Shown: in pieces, positions 46,901 to 56,478 of the stretch | How positions within the stretch are numbered: position 1 is the first letter of the stretch | How the letters are laid out: the number at the start of each line of letters is the position of its first letter | From: Juglans regia | Lineage: Eukaryota; Streptophyta; Magnoliopsida; Fagales; Juglandaceae | NCBI RefSeq assembly: GCF_001411555.2 | Contig: NC_049903.1 | Span: forward strand, 19,573,234-19,637,233 | DNA length: 64,000 nt | Direction: 5' to 3' | The notes under the pieces: model-generated | Seen by the model: only the letters and a program-made list of their open reading frames with translations | Told to the model about the DNA's origin: nothing | Database searches by the model: none | Program-made: the position numbers and the translations under genes

Positions 46901-48300
46901 CACATTTATGAGATAAAGTCAATTTACTTATTGAGAGTAAATTGTATGAAAAAGATGGTACACAAAGTACATATTTTAGAATTAGATTTTTAGATAATTG
47001 AACTGTGCCAAGATGAGTGACAGGCACAGTGTTACCATTTGGAAGTTTGATTGAGATATTTAAGGATTTTGTGATGGATGTGAAAAAATCAATTGAATGA
47101 ATAATATGATCTGTAGCTCCTGTGTTTATAATCCAACTGGTATGAGACATTAAAGGAGACATTAAAGTACTTGAAGAAAAACTAGAATGAATTGATATAC
47201 CTTGAACAGGTTGAGACACAGATTTAGAAATGACATTTGCTGCATGATGACTTGTATTATCAGTAGATTGTGAATGGATTAAAGCTAACAATTTTTGGCA
47301 ATCTTCTTGAGAGAAAGGTAATTGATTATAGGACTCAAAAGGTGTACTCAAAGGTTGGCCTGTGACTTGATTGAGTGCTGTAAATTTTCCTTTCTGTCGA
47401 AAATTTGTGGAATTCTGCTTGAACCCTGGAGGATATCTATGTATCTTATAACATTTATCCACTGTATGATTGTTCATACCACAGTGAGTACAAAACAATT
47501 TTCGTGGCTGTTGTTTTCCAGAAACATATCTCTTCATTGTTAAACTTGAATCTTGTAGCCTATTCATAAAAGCTACTGTATCCACCATACAATTTTTATT
47601 GATTTCCCGTTGTTTCTCTTCTTGCACCACTAAAGAGAAGACCTTGTTTATATCTGGTAAAGGCTCCATCATCAGAATCTGTCCTCTTACATGAGAGAAA
47701 CAGTCACTTAACCCCATCAAGAATTGTATAACATGCTGCCTATCTTGATAATTCAAGAAAACTTTTATTGCATCACAAGTACAAGATTGTAAAGCACCAC
47801 AAGAACAACTAGGAACTTGATTATAATCTTGTAACTCATCCCACAAATACTTGAATCTTGTGTAGTAATCTCTCACCGACATATCTTCTTGCATTAAAAC
47901 TGATAAATCTTTCTGTAATTGAAAAATTCTTAGCCAATTTCCTTGTGTAAATCGATTTTTCAAGTCCTGCCACATCTCTTTGGCTGTCTTTGCACAAATA
48001 ATATTGCTAGCAATTTCTTTAGACACCGAACTTATAATCCAAGAAGAGACCATATTGTTGCATCTTTCCCACAATCCATACGAAGCATCTGTCAAACGTG
48101 GTCTAGTAATCAAACCATTTACAAAACCAATCTTGTTCTTTGCTTTCAAATCCATCATCATGGACCTGCTCCATGTATGATAATTTTTCCCAGTGAGGAC
48201 ATTCGATACCAGCATAGTGCCTGGTGAATCACCACTTTGTAGGTGATAAGGACTTGAAAAACTCTCCATAGAAGAAGAAACTGAATCGGAAGTGGTCATG
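43905..48300 (-). pseudogene. Copia element 2 gag-pol, lightly damaged
   Basis: The probable start is ATG 48300 (MTTSDSVSSS), since the upstream ATG at 48344 lies in the LTR. The first frame runs to 46254: Gag (LTGKNYHTWSRSM…), CCHC knuckle CTHCGMNNHTVDKC, protease INTGATDH, pre-integrase VWHSRLGHPS, and integrase HCTICPLAKQ, CDIWGPF, VRSDNGLEF. A frameshift near 46320 and others downstream break integrase and connector. Reverse transcriptase (45170-44688) keeps LDVNNAFLYGDL and YVDDILLA; another shift precedes RNase H (44712-43910: [19 protein letters not shown]). The protease catalytic Asp is Asn. Confidence 0.93.
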
Positions 48301-48324
48301 GCAGCGGACCCTCTTAAGGTATCC

Positions 48325-48336
48325 GCTCTGATACCA
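48325..48336 (-). promoter_or_regulatory. Primer-binding site of copia element 2
   Basis: TGGTATCAGAGC on the minus strand directly beside the 5' LTR; initiator tRNA-Met type. Confidence 0.9.
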
Positions 48337-48555
48337 TGAAACAAAGTATAAGAGAGAAGAAGAAGAAGAAGAAGAAAGAAGAAGAGGAAAGAAGCTTGAA
48401 GAAAAGAATCAAATTTGTTCTTATTCGATGATTAGAGTTTACAGGCAAGCTCTGTATTTATACACAAAAGATAAAAGTAAGTGATCTAACTAACTATGAT
48501 ATGATCCAATGAAAAATATACACGTGTTTCATTTAATTTCTATACTATTGTAATA
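48337..48555 (-). repeat. Copia element 2, 5' LTR
   Basis: 219 bp; on the minus strand it runs TATTACAATAG to GTTTCA, which meets the primer site. Confidence 0.93.
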
Positions 48556-48699
48556 ATATTAATTACTAAATTAATTCTAGTTTTGAAGTTAAGGTTTATA
48601 ATAATTAATCTATTAATTTTAATTTTTATAAATTAACATCTTTATTTTGCATACATAACACGCCATGCACATCAGAAGTCTGATCTTGGGCTCAGAATA

Positions 48700-50010
48700 A
48701 GCTTAGAAATTTTCGAGCATGTTGGCTTAGAAAGACCAAGCAGTGAGATTTAAGGAGGTTCCGAGCACACTTGCTCGGAATGACTGAGCATGTTGCTTAA
48801 CCCAATTGCTTAGAATGACCGAGCATGTGCTTGGCACAACTACTTGGAATGACCGAGCATACTGCTCGAAATGTTGCTCTTTCATGTGTTACTTGAAATG
48901 CTTGCTCGGTATGTCACTCGGACTACTTGCACAAAAGGTTGCTCTATATACTATTTGGATTACTTGCTCGGAATGTTGCTCGATGTGTTAAAAGACTCAA
49001 CCAAGAATGTTCTGGTCCTGAAATTGGTACCAGATCCAATTGTGGATAGTGCAATACATTCAATGGTATGGATGTAGTCCTTGGGAGGAACTCTTGGGTG
49101 GCTATACGTCCCAGGATATCAAATGGTCAATGACTCAATGCCAAGATGTGTGGGGGAGCTCTTGGTTTCTTTCCAACCTTCCAATAGGGAAATTATATCA
49201 GCCTCTTGTTGCCCCTCTTTTAGCAATACTTGCCCCTCGACCTGAATACCCGGACTTCCCTATGGAGATTTATCCCTCGAAGAAGGGGATCTAAGTGGGA
49301 TTTATCTATAGAAACGGTAGAAATGTTCCACAAATGTTGGGAATGAGAAACATTTTGTTATGTAAGCCTTTATGTTCAGGAAATCTCCGAGCAATCTACT
49401 TTTGTTAGACTTGTCCTTGTCATGTTGTTACATAATCTGTGTAAGTTGCTCATTACAAGGAAAGCAATATGGATGTAAGTACTCGTGACTTGGCAAGCAA
49501 CGTAGAAAGACATTGCTCGACAGCTGAGAAAGGATGCGATTTGTATATTAGGCGTGCATTATGAAGCCAATTGCTCACCACATGGTGAGCAACGTAGCAA
49601 ATAGTGATGTTCGTCATTTTGGCGAGCAGTAAGGATTACATAGTAGGCAAGCATTGCAAGTCTCAGTTGCTCTCCCCATAGTGAGAAACGTAAGTGAACG
49701 ATGGTGCTCACCACCTCGGTAAGTGATGATATGGAGAGTACCATAGGCGAGTACTTACCTCGGGTAATATGCTCGCCTCAAACGAGCATTATAAGGTTTA
49801 CTTGTTTGCCCCTTGGTGAGTAACACCAAAGAACAATAGTGCTCACCTCAGCTAGCAACATAAAGAATAGTATGCTTGCCATCCCGGCGAGCTACGTGAG
49901 GAGTAGTACTAATGCCCTCCATCTTGGTGAGCAACAAAGTGAGTAGTAATGCTAGCCTCACGGCGAGCAAAGACACAACTATGCTCATATCTCAAGCGAG
50001 TACCTCGGGA
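48700..50010. repeat. Degenerate repeat region with GCTCGCC / GGCGAGC and TGCTCGG motifs
   Basis: 48715-49000 repeats GAATGACCGAGCATG and TTGCTCGGAATGTTGCTCG. 49490-50010 repeats phrases such as GTGAGCAACGTAG, TGCTCACCTC and CGGCGAGCAA at irregular spacing of roughly 40-60 bp. No coding frame is recognised. It may be noncoding LTR-element sequence. Confidence 0.55.
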
Positions 50011-50049
50011 ATAAAATTTATTAGTCTAGTTATTTATTTCTTTATCCCA

Positions 50050-50076
50050 CTATATATATATATATATATCTATATA

Positions 50077-50109
<33 letters not shown>

Positions 50110-50110
50110 A
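50050..50110. repeat. (TA)n microsatellite
   Basis: About 60 bp of TA with a few TC interruptions. Confidence 0.95.
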
Positions 50111-50945
50111 TCTGGGTCGTAACACATATAGTATGATCTCACAACTTTACTTGTCAATTTTGGCTTTATTTGATTAGGTCCTCTGGACCAGTTTCACCAA
50201 TCTAAGTCTCTCATAGTCCAAGTACTGCATTCAATATCACCAAATTGTGGAAAATTTTTGACAAAACCGCTTGCTTATCATATGCTAGCTATTTCATGCA
50301 GGGGCTAAGCACGAGAGGGACATGAACAAGTGCAAGTAAAAATGAAGGCAATGTGTTTCACATATAAAAATGCAATGGCTACATTTATATACCAAAAAAA
50401 AAAAAGACAAAAGATGCATTACAAATTAGAAGGGTCCATATTTGAAAACAAACTTGAGTCCCACGTCATAGTAATTTTCCTGCAAATGAAAAATAACCAA
50501 AATAATATCTACACCAGAATTATCACCAAAAATGTTAGCCTGTCATGGCAACCAAAGTTGCTGGCTAGTAAAGAAGGGCATATAATAGTATCACTGTAGA
50601 GATATATCTCAAAGGTGGTGGGCACATTAAATTACGCCTAACAACTTGCCTTCTTCCAAGGTTTCTTGCCCCATTTTCAATCTGAAAGGGTGGCGTGGGA
50701 ACCACATGAAGAAAGGATATTCCATCCCTCGAGAAAACCTCTGCAAGCTTTGCAAATTGAGAAAAAAAAAAAATGATCTTAGTAACAATATTGAAAAACA
50801 ATCAAATGATTGAGATACAATAAAGAGAATGTGTAAAAATGTCGTCTGTTTTTTTGCCGATATGCATACACCAAAAATACATGATAAAAAGTGTTTGACA
50901 GAGAGAACGAGCATCTCGTGTATACATGCCGGGGAGGAGGGCTCC
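50111..50945. other. Unassigned sequence, possible exon on the minus strand
   Basis: Mostly no feature. On the minus strand, after a T-rich stretch and an AG at about 50743, the segment to 50600 has an open frame (EVFSRDGISFLHVVPTPPF) that might be an exon, but I cannot assign it. Confidence 0.25.
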
Positions 50946-50949
50946 AACT

Positions 50950-51238
50950 TCAGGGACTGTAACTTCCAGCGACAACGTTAGGGACGATGCCGGCGATACC
51001 TACAAACAGAAAAACAAGAGAATAAATGGTAAGTAGATGAAATGAGAAACCTGAGAATGGAAGTGGAAAAATCGAGAAAAAAAGAGAGATAGAGTGACTT
51101 ACCGGCGGCCGATGGAAGCTCAAATGCACGGGCAGATAAGAAAACTTGTGAAACGGGACGCAGGGGCTGGGAAAAACGCTGAACAGGACAGTTGGCTGGA
51201 ACTGAACGGGATGGGACAGTAGTGCATAACTGAGACAT
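50950..51238 (-). CDS. Possible small two-exon ORF, unrecognised
   Basis: On the minus strand ATG 51238 opens MSQLCTTVPSRSVPANCPVQ…, a Ser/Arg/Pro-rich leader. It reaches a consensus donor, GCCGCCG|GTAAGT, at about 51102. An acceptor, TGTTTGTAG, precedes about 51000. Joining gives …SAAGIAGIVPNVVAGSYSP and a stop, about 61 residues. The leader could pass for an organelle-targeting peptide. There is no homology I recognise. It may be a truncated first-exon fragment of a larger gene, a noncoding RNA, or chance. Confidence 0.25.
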
Positions 51239-51351
51239 GACAACTTAGGTAAGTTTCTTTGAAAAAAAAAAAAAAACAACTGAAGTTGCATAATGCCGTG
51301 GGATCCCATTTGTGGGATCCTATGTGTCCGTAGTGGGTATATTTTTTATCA

Positions 51352-51572
51352 GAAATGCTATGAGATCGAATTTAGGTCTCGAAGAAGTGTTTCGAAAGCT
51401 TTTTTTTTTTTTTTTAATGATTAAAAAAAATAATTTTTAATGATATTGTTAATTTTTTATTTTTTTTAAAAAATACTATAATGATTAAAAAAATATATAA
51501 AAAGAAAAAAAATAAAGTATAACGTTCGAGATATTTTTTTGAGACAAATCTTCGAATCCCATAGTATTACTC
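51352..51572. mobile_element. Possible short MITE
   Basis: AATGCTATGAGATCG at the left and CGAATCCCATAGTATT at the right are imperfect inverted repeats around a low-complexity A/T core, about 220 bp overall. The superfamily is not determinable. Confidence 0.4.
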
Positions 51573-51824
51573 TTTTCTTATTGAATAATGGTATTTAAGT
51601 GTATAAATGTTAAGTAATTATTAAAAAAAAATAAAATTTATTTTTAAAAAATTAATTAATTTTATATAAATTTCATATTAATTAATTTATTTTTTAAAAT
51701 AATTATACAAAATTTCTATATTTACAATTATAACTATCAGTTTTTTTATTTTATCTAGTGATAGTGTGAAAATTTGAACGGGTGGGTACCCTCCTGCCTT
51801 TTTTTAATACAAGTGCGCAACCAC
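51573..51824. other. AT-rich sequence up to the gap
   Basis: No feature seen beyond A/T runs. Confidence 0.4.
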
Positions 51825-51924
51825 NNNNNNNNNNNNNNNNNNNNNNNNNNNNNNNNNNNNNNNNNNNNNNNNNNNNNNNNNNNNNNNNNNNNNNNNNNNN
51901 NNNNNNNNNNNNNNNNNNNNNNNN
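51825..51924. other. Assembly gap (100 N)
   Basis: Exactly 100 N. Frames reading through it are artefacts. Confidence 0.98.
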
Positions 51925-52769
51925 TAGAAACATGGAGAGAGTTGAAAGCTATCATGAGGCGGAGATTTGTACCTAGCCACTACTATAGAGACCTCTACCA
52001 AAAACTACAAAATCTTACACAGGAGTCTAGAAGTGTAGAGGATTACCATAAGGAGATGGAGGTGGCTATGATTCGGGCTAATGTAGTGGAGGATCAGGAG
52101 GCCACGATGACAAGATTTTTGAGTGGGTTGAATAGGGAGATAGCCAATGTAGTTGAGTTGCAACATTATAAGGAGGTAGAGGATATGGTGCACATGGCTA
52201 TGGAGGTGGAGAGGCGGCTAAAAGGAAAGGGTACATCAAAGTATACTTTGGTTTCTGGTACTCCTTGGAAACCAAAGGGGGACAAAAATGATCAAGTTGT
52301 AACAAAGGAGAAGACCGAACCACCTAAGGGAAATGATTTGGGTGAGGCTGAAACCTCAAGAAAAAGAGAGAATGAGTTGAAAAAAAATTGTGAGGCCGAG
52401 AGTTCAAAAAAAGAGGAGACTGAAAGAAAAACAGAGAGTGAAAAGAACAAAGAGAGTGAGAGGAAAAAAGAGAATGAGGCCGAAACATCAAAAGAAAGAG
52501 AGAGAGAAAAATAAAATAGAGAGGTGGTTGAGAGTCAAGAAAAAAGAGTACAGCCACAAGAGGAAAAAGAAAGAGAGATTGTAGAGAGAAATAGAAAGAC
52601 AAAAGTGAGTTTTTATGCTAAAGCAATCTTTTATGCTAACGAATTTAACGACTCTTTGCCAAGTGTTGTTGTTTCTTTGTTGCAGGGATATGAGATCGTG
52701 ATTCCTACCGTTGTGTTTAATGGATTCCTACCAGGTGCGACGATTCCTACCAGGTGCGACAATTCCTAA
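51925..52769 (+). pseudogene. Ty3/gypsy Gag, 5'-truncated by the gap
   Basis: It reads directly into the retrotransposon Gag domain ([20 protein letters not shown], then [36 protein letters not shown]), then [11 protein letters not shown] and a long Lys/Glu/Ser-rich charged tail. One TAA (52512) interrupts the frame. It then continues to SLPSVVVSLLQGYEIVIP and LPGATIP (to 52769), the pre-reverse-transcriptase linker. An 18-bp direct repeat (CGATTCCTACCAGGTG) sits at 52727-52765. Protease is missing. Confidence 0.88.
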
Positions 52770-52789
52770 CCAACCTTTCTTGGAAAGAC

Positions 52790-53060
52790 ATGAGTCATTG
52801 ACACACTTAAAGGGACAAAGTAAGTTGTTGACTTGAAAGCATGCTAAGCGGGAGGATTGTATTGAGACTTTTCCTCATGTATTCAAATACACACAAGGTA
52901 TGAAAAATTTTGTAGTTGATGCTTTAGCAATAAGGTATGTCGTTGTCTTCATTTTAGATGCAAAATTGTTGAGACTTGAATATGATAAGGAATTGCATGC
53001 TAATGATGATGACTTTGCTAGTGTGTATGGACATGTGAGAAAGCATCTTTTGGTAAGTAC
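52790..53060 (+). pseudogene. Ty3/gypsy RNase H-integrase linker remnant
   Basis: HESLTHLKGQSKL, ETFPHVFKYTQGMKNFVVDAL and DAKLLRLEYDKELHANDDDFASVYG are the end of RNase H and the spacer before integrase. Nearly all of reverse transcriptase between this and LPGATIP has been deleted. Confidence 0.8.
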
Positions 53061-53078
53061 TATAAACTACATTGGTAC

Positions 53079-53927
53079 TTGTTTAGAAAGAATAGATTTT
53101 GTGTGCCTACTAGTTTTATGTGTAAGTTGCTTCTGTGTGATGGACATGCTGGTTTGTTGGGTAATGTTGGTGTAAGGAAGACTTTTGTTGTGTTGCATGA
53201 ATGTTTGTGGGAATATCATTTGCCATTCAAAGACGTGTTGCACGAACGTTTGTGGAAGTATCATTTGTCATTCATTGATGTATTGCATGAACATTTGTTG
53301 GAGTATCATTTGCCATACATTGACGTGTTGCATGAACGTTTGCGGGAGTATCATTTGCGTTTCATTGAGTTTGCATATAATTGGAGTGGTCATTCTGGTG
53401 AAAATAAGATTTCAGACATGTTACATGAACGTTTATGGGAGTATCATTTGCCATTCATTGACTTGTTGCATGAACATTTGAGGGAGTATCATTTGTCATT
53501 CATTGAATTTGCATATTGGAGTAGTCATTTTGGTTCGAGAAAGACTTTAGAGGTGTTTCATGAACATTTGTTGGAGTATTGTTTGACATTCATTGAGTTT
53601 ACATATAATTGGAGTGTTCATGCTACTACTAAATTTTTACCTTTTGAAATTGTTTATAAACTTAATGCATTTACTCCTTTAGATTTAATACCATTATCTG
53701 TTGACAACAGGAGTAGCTTGGATGAATTTTTTCAAATTCTTGAACAAATTAATGATAATGCTTATGAAATTAATGATAATGTTACTAACATTTTTCCCTT
53801 TGATCCAGGTGGAGATTCAAGGTCGAATCCTTTTGAGGAGAGGGGGAATGATGGGAACCAAGGTGGGCCTAGTTTTAAAGATATGTTGCATGTTCTAGAT
53901 TGGCCAAATACAAGTTCAAGAGCTTAA
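53079..53927 (+). pseudogene. Integrase-derived tandem-repeat ORF, 282 codons
   Basis: It opens with the integrase N-terminal region (FRKNRFCVPTSFMCKLLL, GVRKTFVVLHE). Instead of the zinc finger and catalytic core it carries seven tandem versions of a 15-residue unit like VLHEHLLEYHLPFID. Two of them are extended by FAYNW-type segments (WSGHSGENKISDM and WSSHFGSRKTLEV). It then resumes the integrase C-terminal region (FIEFTYNWSVHATTKFLPF, LTPLDLIPL-like) and ends SRA. The unit joins VLHEH (start of the zinc finger) to WE-LPFIEFAYN (after the core): a deletion junction that was amplified. The frame is uninterrupted, but catalytic residues are absent. Confidence 0.8.
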
Positions 53928-54106
53928 ATGATGAAGATTCAGCTTTGATTCATTTGATGAACTATGGAAAGGGCAACAACAAGACTTAAAGGCTTTGGGC
54001 ACTTGAAGGCTTTCAACTTATTTAATTCATTTAAAGCACTTATTTTATTAGTTTCGAATAATTGGGTTTATTATGGGAAACACTTAAGGGGGCCTATGCA
54101 AGGGCA

Positions 54107-54589
54107 TGTTGGGAAAGTTATTATTTTATTGAACTAGGGTTAGGGTTACTGTAGCCGAGTTACTGTAGCGCGGCACTGTAGCCGAGGCACTGTTCATCCA
54201 GGGGCACTTTTGGAAGATGGGGTTTATTTTGGCTAGGGTTTCATTAGGTTTTGCTTTAAATACTCTATGTAGCCTCATTCTAATCAGATTATGAAGTTTA
54301 TGAAATTTGATGAATTTATTCATTGTGAGTTGAGTTTATCTCCTCTTGTTCTTAATTGAACTTTTGAACTTATCAAAGGTAAATCACAACCTTTGTGGCG
54401 TTCCTCCTTTGTAATCTGGGTTCTTGAGACGGGTTCTTCAACGGGTCTAGATTTTGATATAATCTAGGTTCTTGAAACGAGTTCTCATCGGGTCTAGGTT
54501 CTCCATCCATTGACTTGATTTTGGCTTTCTTGGGGTGTTTTCAAATTGACTGTGGGTTCAAGGGATTTCATTCCCGCGGGTTCATATCA
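54107..54589 (+). repeat. Ty3/gypsy LTR (left edge uncertain)
   Basis: It begins about TGTTGGGAAAG after a purine-rich stretch (TTAAGGGGG) and ends …TTCATATCA two bases before a primer-binding site. TTTAAATAC near 54258 could be the TATA box. It follows the integrase remnant (as a 3' LTR) and precedes a primer site and new gag (as a 5' LTR), so it looks shared. Confidence 0.65.
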
Positions 54590-54591
54590 TT

Positions 54592-54603
54592 TGGTATCAG
54601 AGC
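54592..54603 (+). promoter_or_regulatory. Primer-binding site of gypsy element
   Basis: TGGTATCAGAGC, initiator tRNA-Met type, 2 bp after the LTR end on the plus strand. Confidence 0.88.
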
Positions 54604-55435
54604 CAGGTTTCCAATCAGGTCTGATTCTATCTTTTAATTCTTGTTTCTCTAAATTTTAATTCTAGGGCTTCATTGTTCTAGGGTTACCAAAAAAAAAAAA
54701 AACATAGAAACAAAAAGTAGGCTGCCGAAATTCTTAGGGTTTTGGGTTTGGCTGAAATTTGCATCACCTAGGGTTTCAAAATTCTAGGGTTTCCTACATC
54801 TCTAAGTTTGTCAATTGCTTAGAGTGTCGTTCCATTGATTATCTTCTACTTCATCGTCCATGCTTGTATGTTTGAATTCAATTGGTTGTTTTTCACAACT
54901 GAATATTGCTGTTTGTGGATGAATTAGAGAAAAGAGAAGAAAAGAAAAGAAAAGAAAGGAAAAGAAAAGAAAAGAAAATTCGAAAAAAAAAAGAAAAAAG
55001 AAGAGGATGAAGAAAAGAGAAGGTAGCATATTTAAAGTTGATACATAGTTACAACAAAGAGAAAGAAAGTGTTTGTTGATTGAGCCTTTATCATCATAGG
55101 TGCTGAATACATCTTTCTAGTTGGTATCTTGTTTTATAATTACTCTTTCCCTCGTATAAATTCCTTGAGTCTCATGTCATTTTATTCCTTCATTGTTTCT
55201 TGGATCTATATTACTGGTTGGAATAATATAAGGTTGTATTGTCTTGATTTAGTTCAACTAGTTCTTAAAGAATTTGAGCGAGAAAACTATTGAGGTAAAA
55301 GGCAAGAGAGTGTGAGACTATTATCTGGAAAAAGACAATTAAGAGTGAAACACGAGTGGAGTGCCATAATTTGAGTGTAAACACGTAAGGGAGTGTGTGA
55401 GGTTTTCCACTAACATTCTTTTTGTGCAGCACATT
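54604..55435 (+). other. Gypsy 5' leader with A/G microsatellite
   Basis: Untranslated leader between primer site and Gag ATG. 54930-55024 is an AAAAG/AAAGG repeat; the Phe-rich ORF opposite is its shadow. Confidence 0.6.
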
Positions 55436-56245
55436 ATGATGTCTCATAGGAGTGACTCATCACCAAAGGGGATGGTACATAACTCATCCCTTCTGTTGCA
55501 AGCCATGCAACAACAGTTTGAGTAGTTGAACTTGGTGTTGGGTGAAGTGAGGGATAGGATGGATCATCAAGATGCGGTAATTAGAAATCTTCATGGCAAG
55601 AGAGATAGGAGGCATCCTGAGTTTAGTGTTGAAAATGGGTATGAGAATGAAAACTATGGTGATTCTCTTGTTACCAGGCATGGACTCAATACAAAAGTTA
55701 AGAGGGATGATATAGAGCAGCAAAGTGAGAACATTTTTCATACTAGATGCCACATCAACAACAAGGTATGTAGTATGATCGTTGATTTGAGGAGTTGTAT
55801 TAATTTGGCTAGCACCACTTTAGTTGAGAAATTGAATTTACCTATCTTGAAACACTCTAGGCTATACATGTTGCAGTGGTTGAGTGATTGTGGGGAGGTT
55901 AGGGTAAATAAGCAAGTGCTAGTTTCTTTTTCAATTGAAAAGTATCAGGATATGGTCATTTGTGATGTAGTGCCTATGCATGCTGGTCATATTTTGTTGG
56001 GGAAGCCATGACAGTATGATAGGAAGGTGATCCATGATGGATTAAGGAACATATACAGTTTTGAAAAGGATGGAAAAACAATCAAACTTGCTCCTTTAAC
56101 TCCAACACATGTCCATGGGGACCAATTGAAATTGAAAAGTGAGGTTGCTCAAAAAAGAAAGAGTGAAGATGAGAGTGATCAAAAAAGAAAAAATGAAAAG
56201 AAGATTGAGCAAACAAGCAAGAGTGAAAGTGAGAATGAGCTGAAT
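55436..56245 (+). pseudogene. Ty3/gypsy Gag N-terminus fused to protease, truncated
   Basis: ATG 55436 opens MMSHRSDSSPKG, then MQQQFE (stop) LNLVLGEVRDRMDHQDAVI, the N-terminus of this family's Gag. The Gag core and knuckle are missing. The frame passes to NIFHTRCHINNKVCSMIVDL and STTLVEKLNLPILKHSR, VLVSFSIEKYQD, VVPMHAGHILLGKP, the retropepsin region, where the catalytic D-G-G/S motif reads DLRSC. A Trp codon became TGA at 56009. The Lys/Ser-rich tail ends where hAT1-type DNA begins, near 56245-56258. Confidence 0.85.
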
Positions 56246-56257
56246 TGTTGTTTCCGA

Positions 56258-56470
56258 CCTCCGACCACCGTTCAGAGTTCCGATTGGATGTCGGAGCTCT
56301 GACCTCCGTACGGAGTTCTGATCGGAGGTCGGAGCTCCGAACTCCGATCGGAATCGGACTCCGACTCAGTTCGGAGTCGGAGTTGGAGGGGCAATTTGGC
56401 TCCGACTTTTGTCGTAGTCGGAGGTCAGAAACAACAACTCCGACTCCGTCGGAGTCGGAGCCCACCCTTA
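56258..56470 (+). mobile_element. 3' remnant of the hAT1 insertion (duplicate)
   Basis: It aligns with 9479-9691, ends CCCACCCTTA, and is followed by the same CTCTCAAT octamer (56471-56478). It is therefore a copy of the same insertion event, cut off on its left by gypsy sequence. Confidence 0.9.
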
Positions 56471-56478
56471 CTCTCAAT

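Larger units (their letters stand above)
43680..48555 (-). mobile_element. Ty1/copia element 2, complete (4876 bp)
   Basis: LTRs at both ends and the target duplication ATATT (43675-43679 and 48556-48560). On the minus strand TGGTATCAGAGC abuts the 5' LTR and GAGGGGGAC (polypurine tract) abuts the 3' LTR. The LTRs differ at about seven positions plus a GAA-repeat length change, near 3%, so it is the younger of the two copia elements. Confidence 0.95.

Noticed and set aside
51755..52001. ORFs reading through the N run
   Set aside because: They translate unknown bases; only sequence after 51924 is interpretable.
54811..55029. Phe/Leu-rich ORF on the minus strand, resembling a membrane protein
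   Set aside because: It is the complement of an AAAAG microsatellite.
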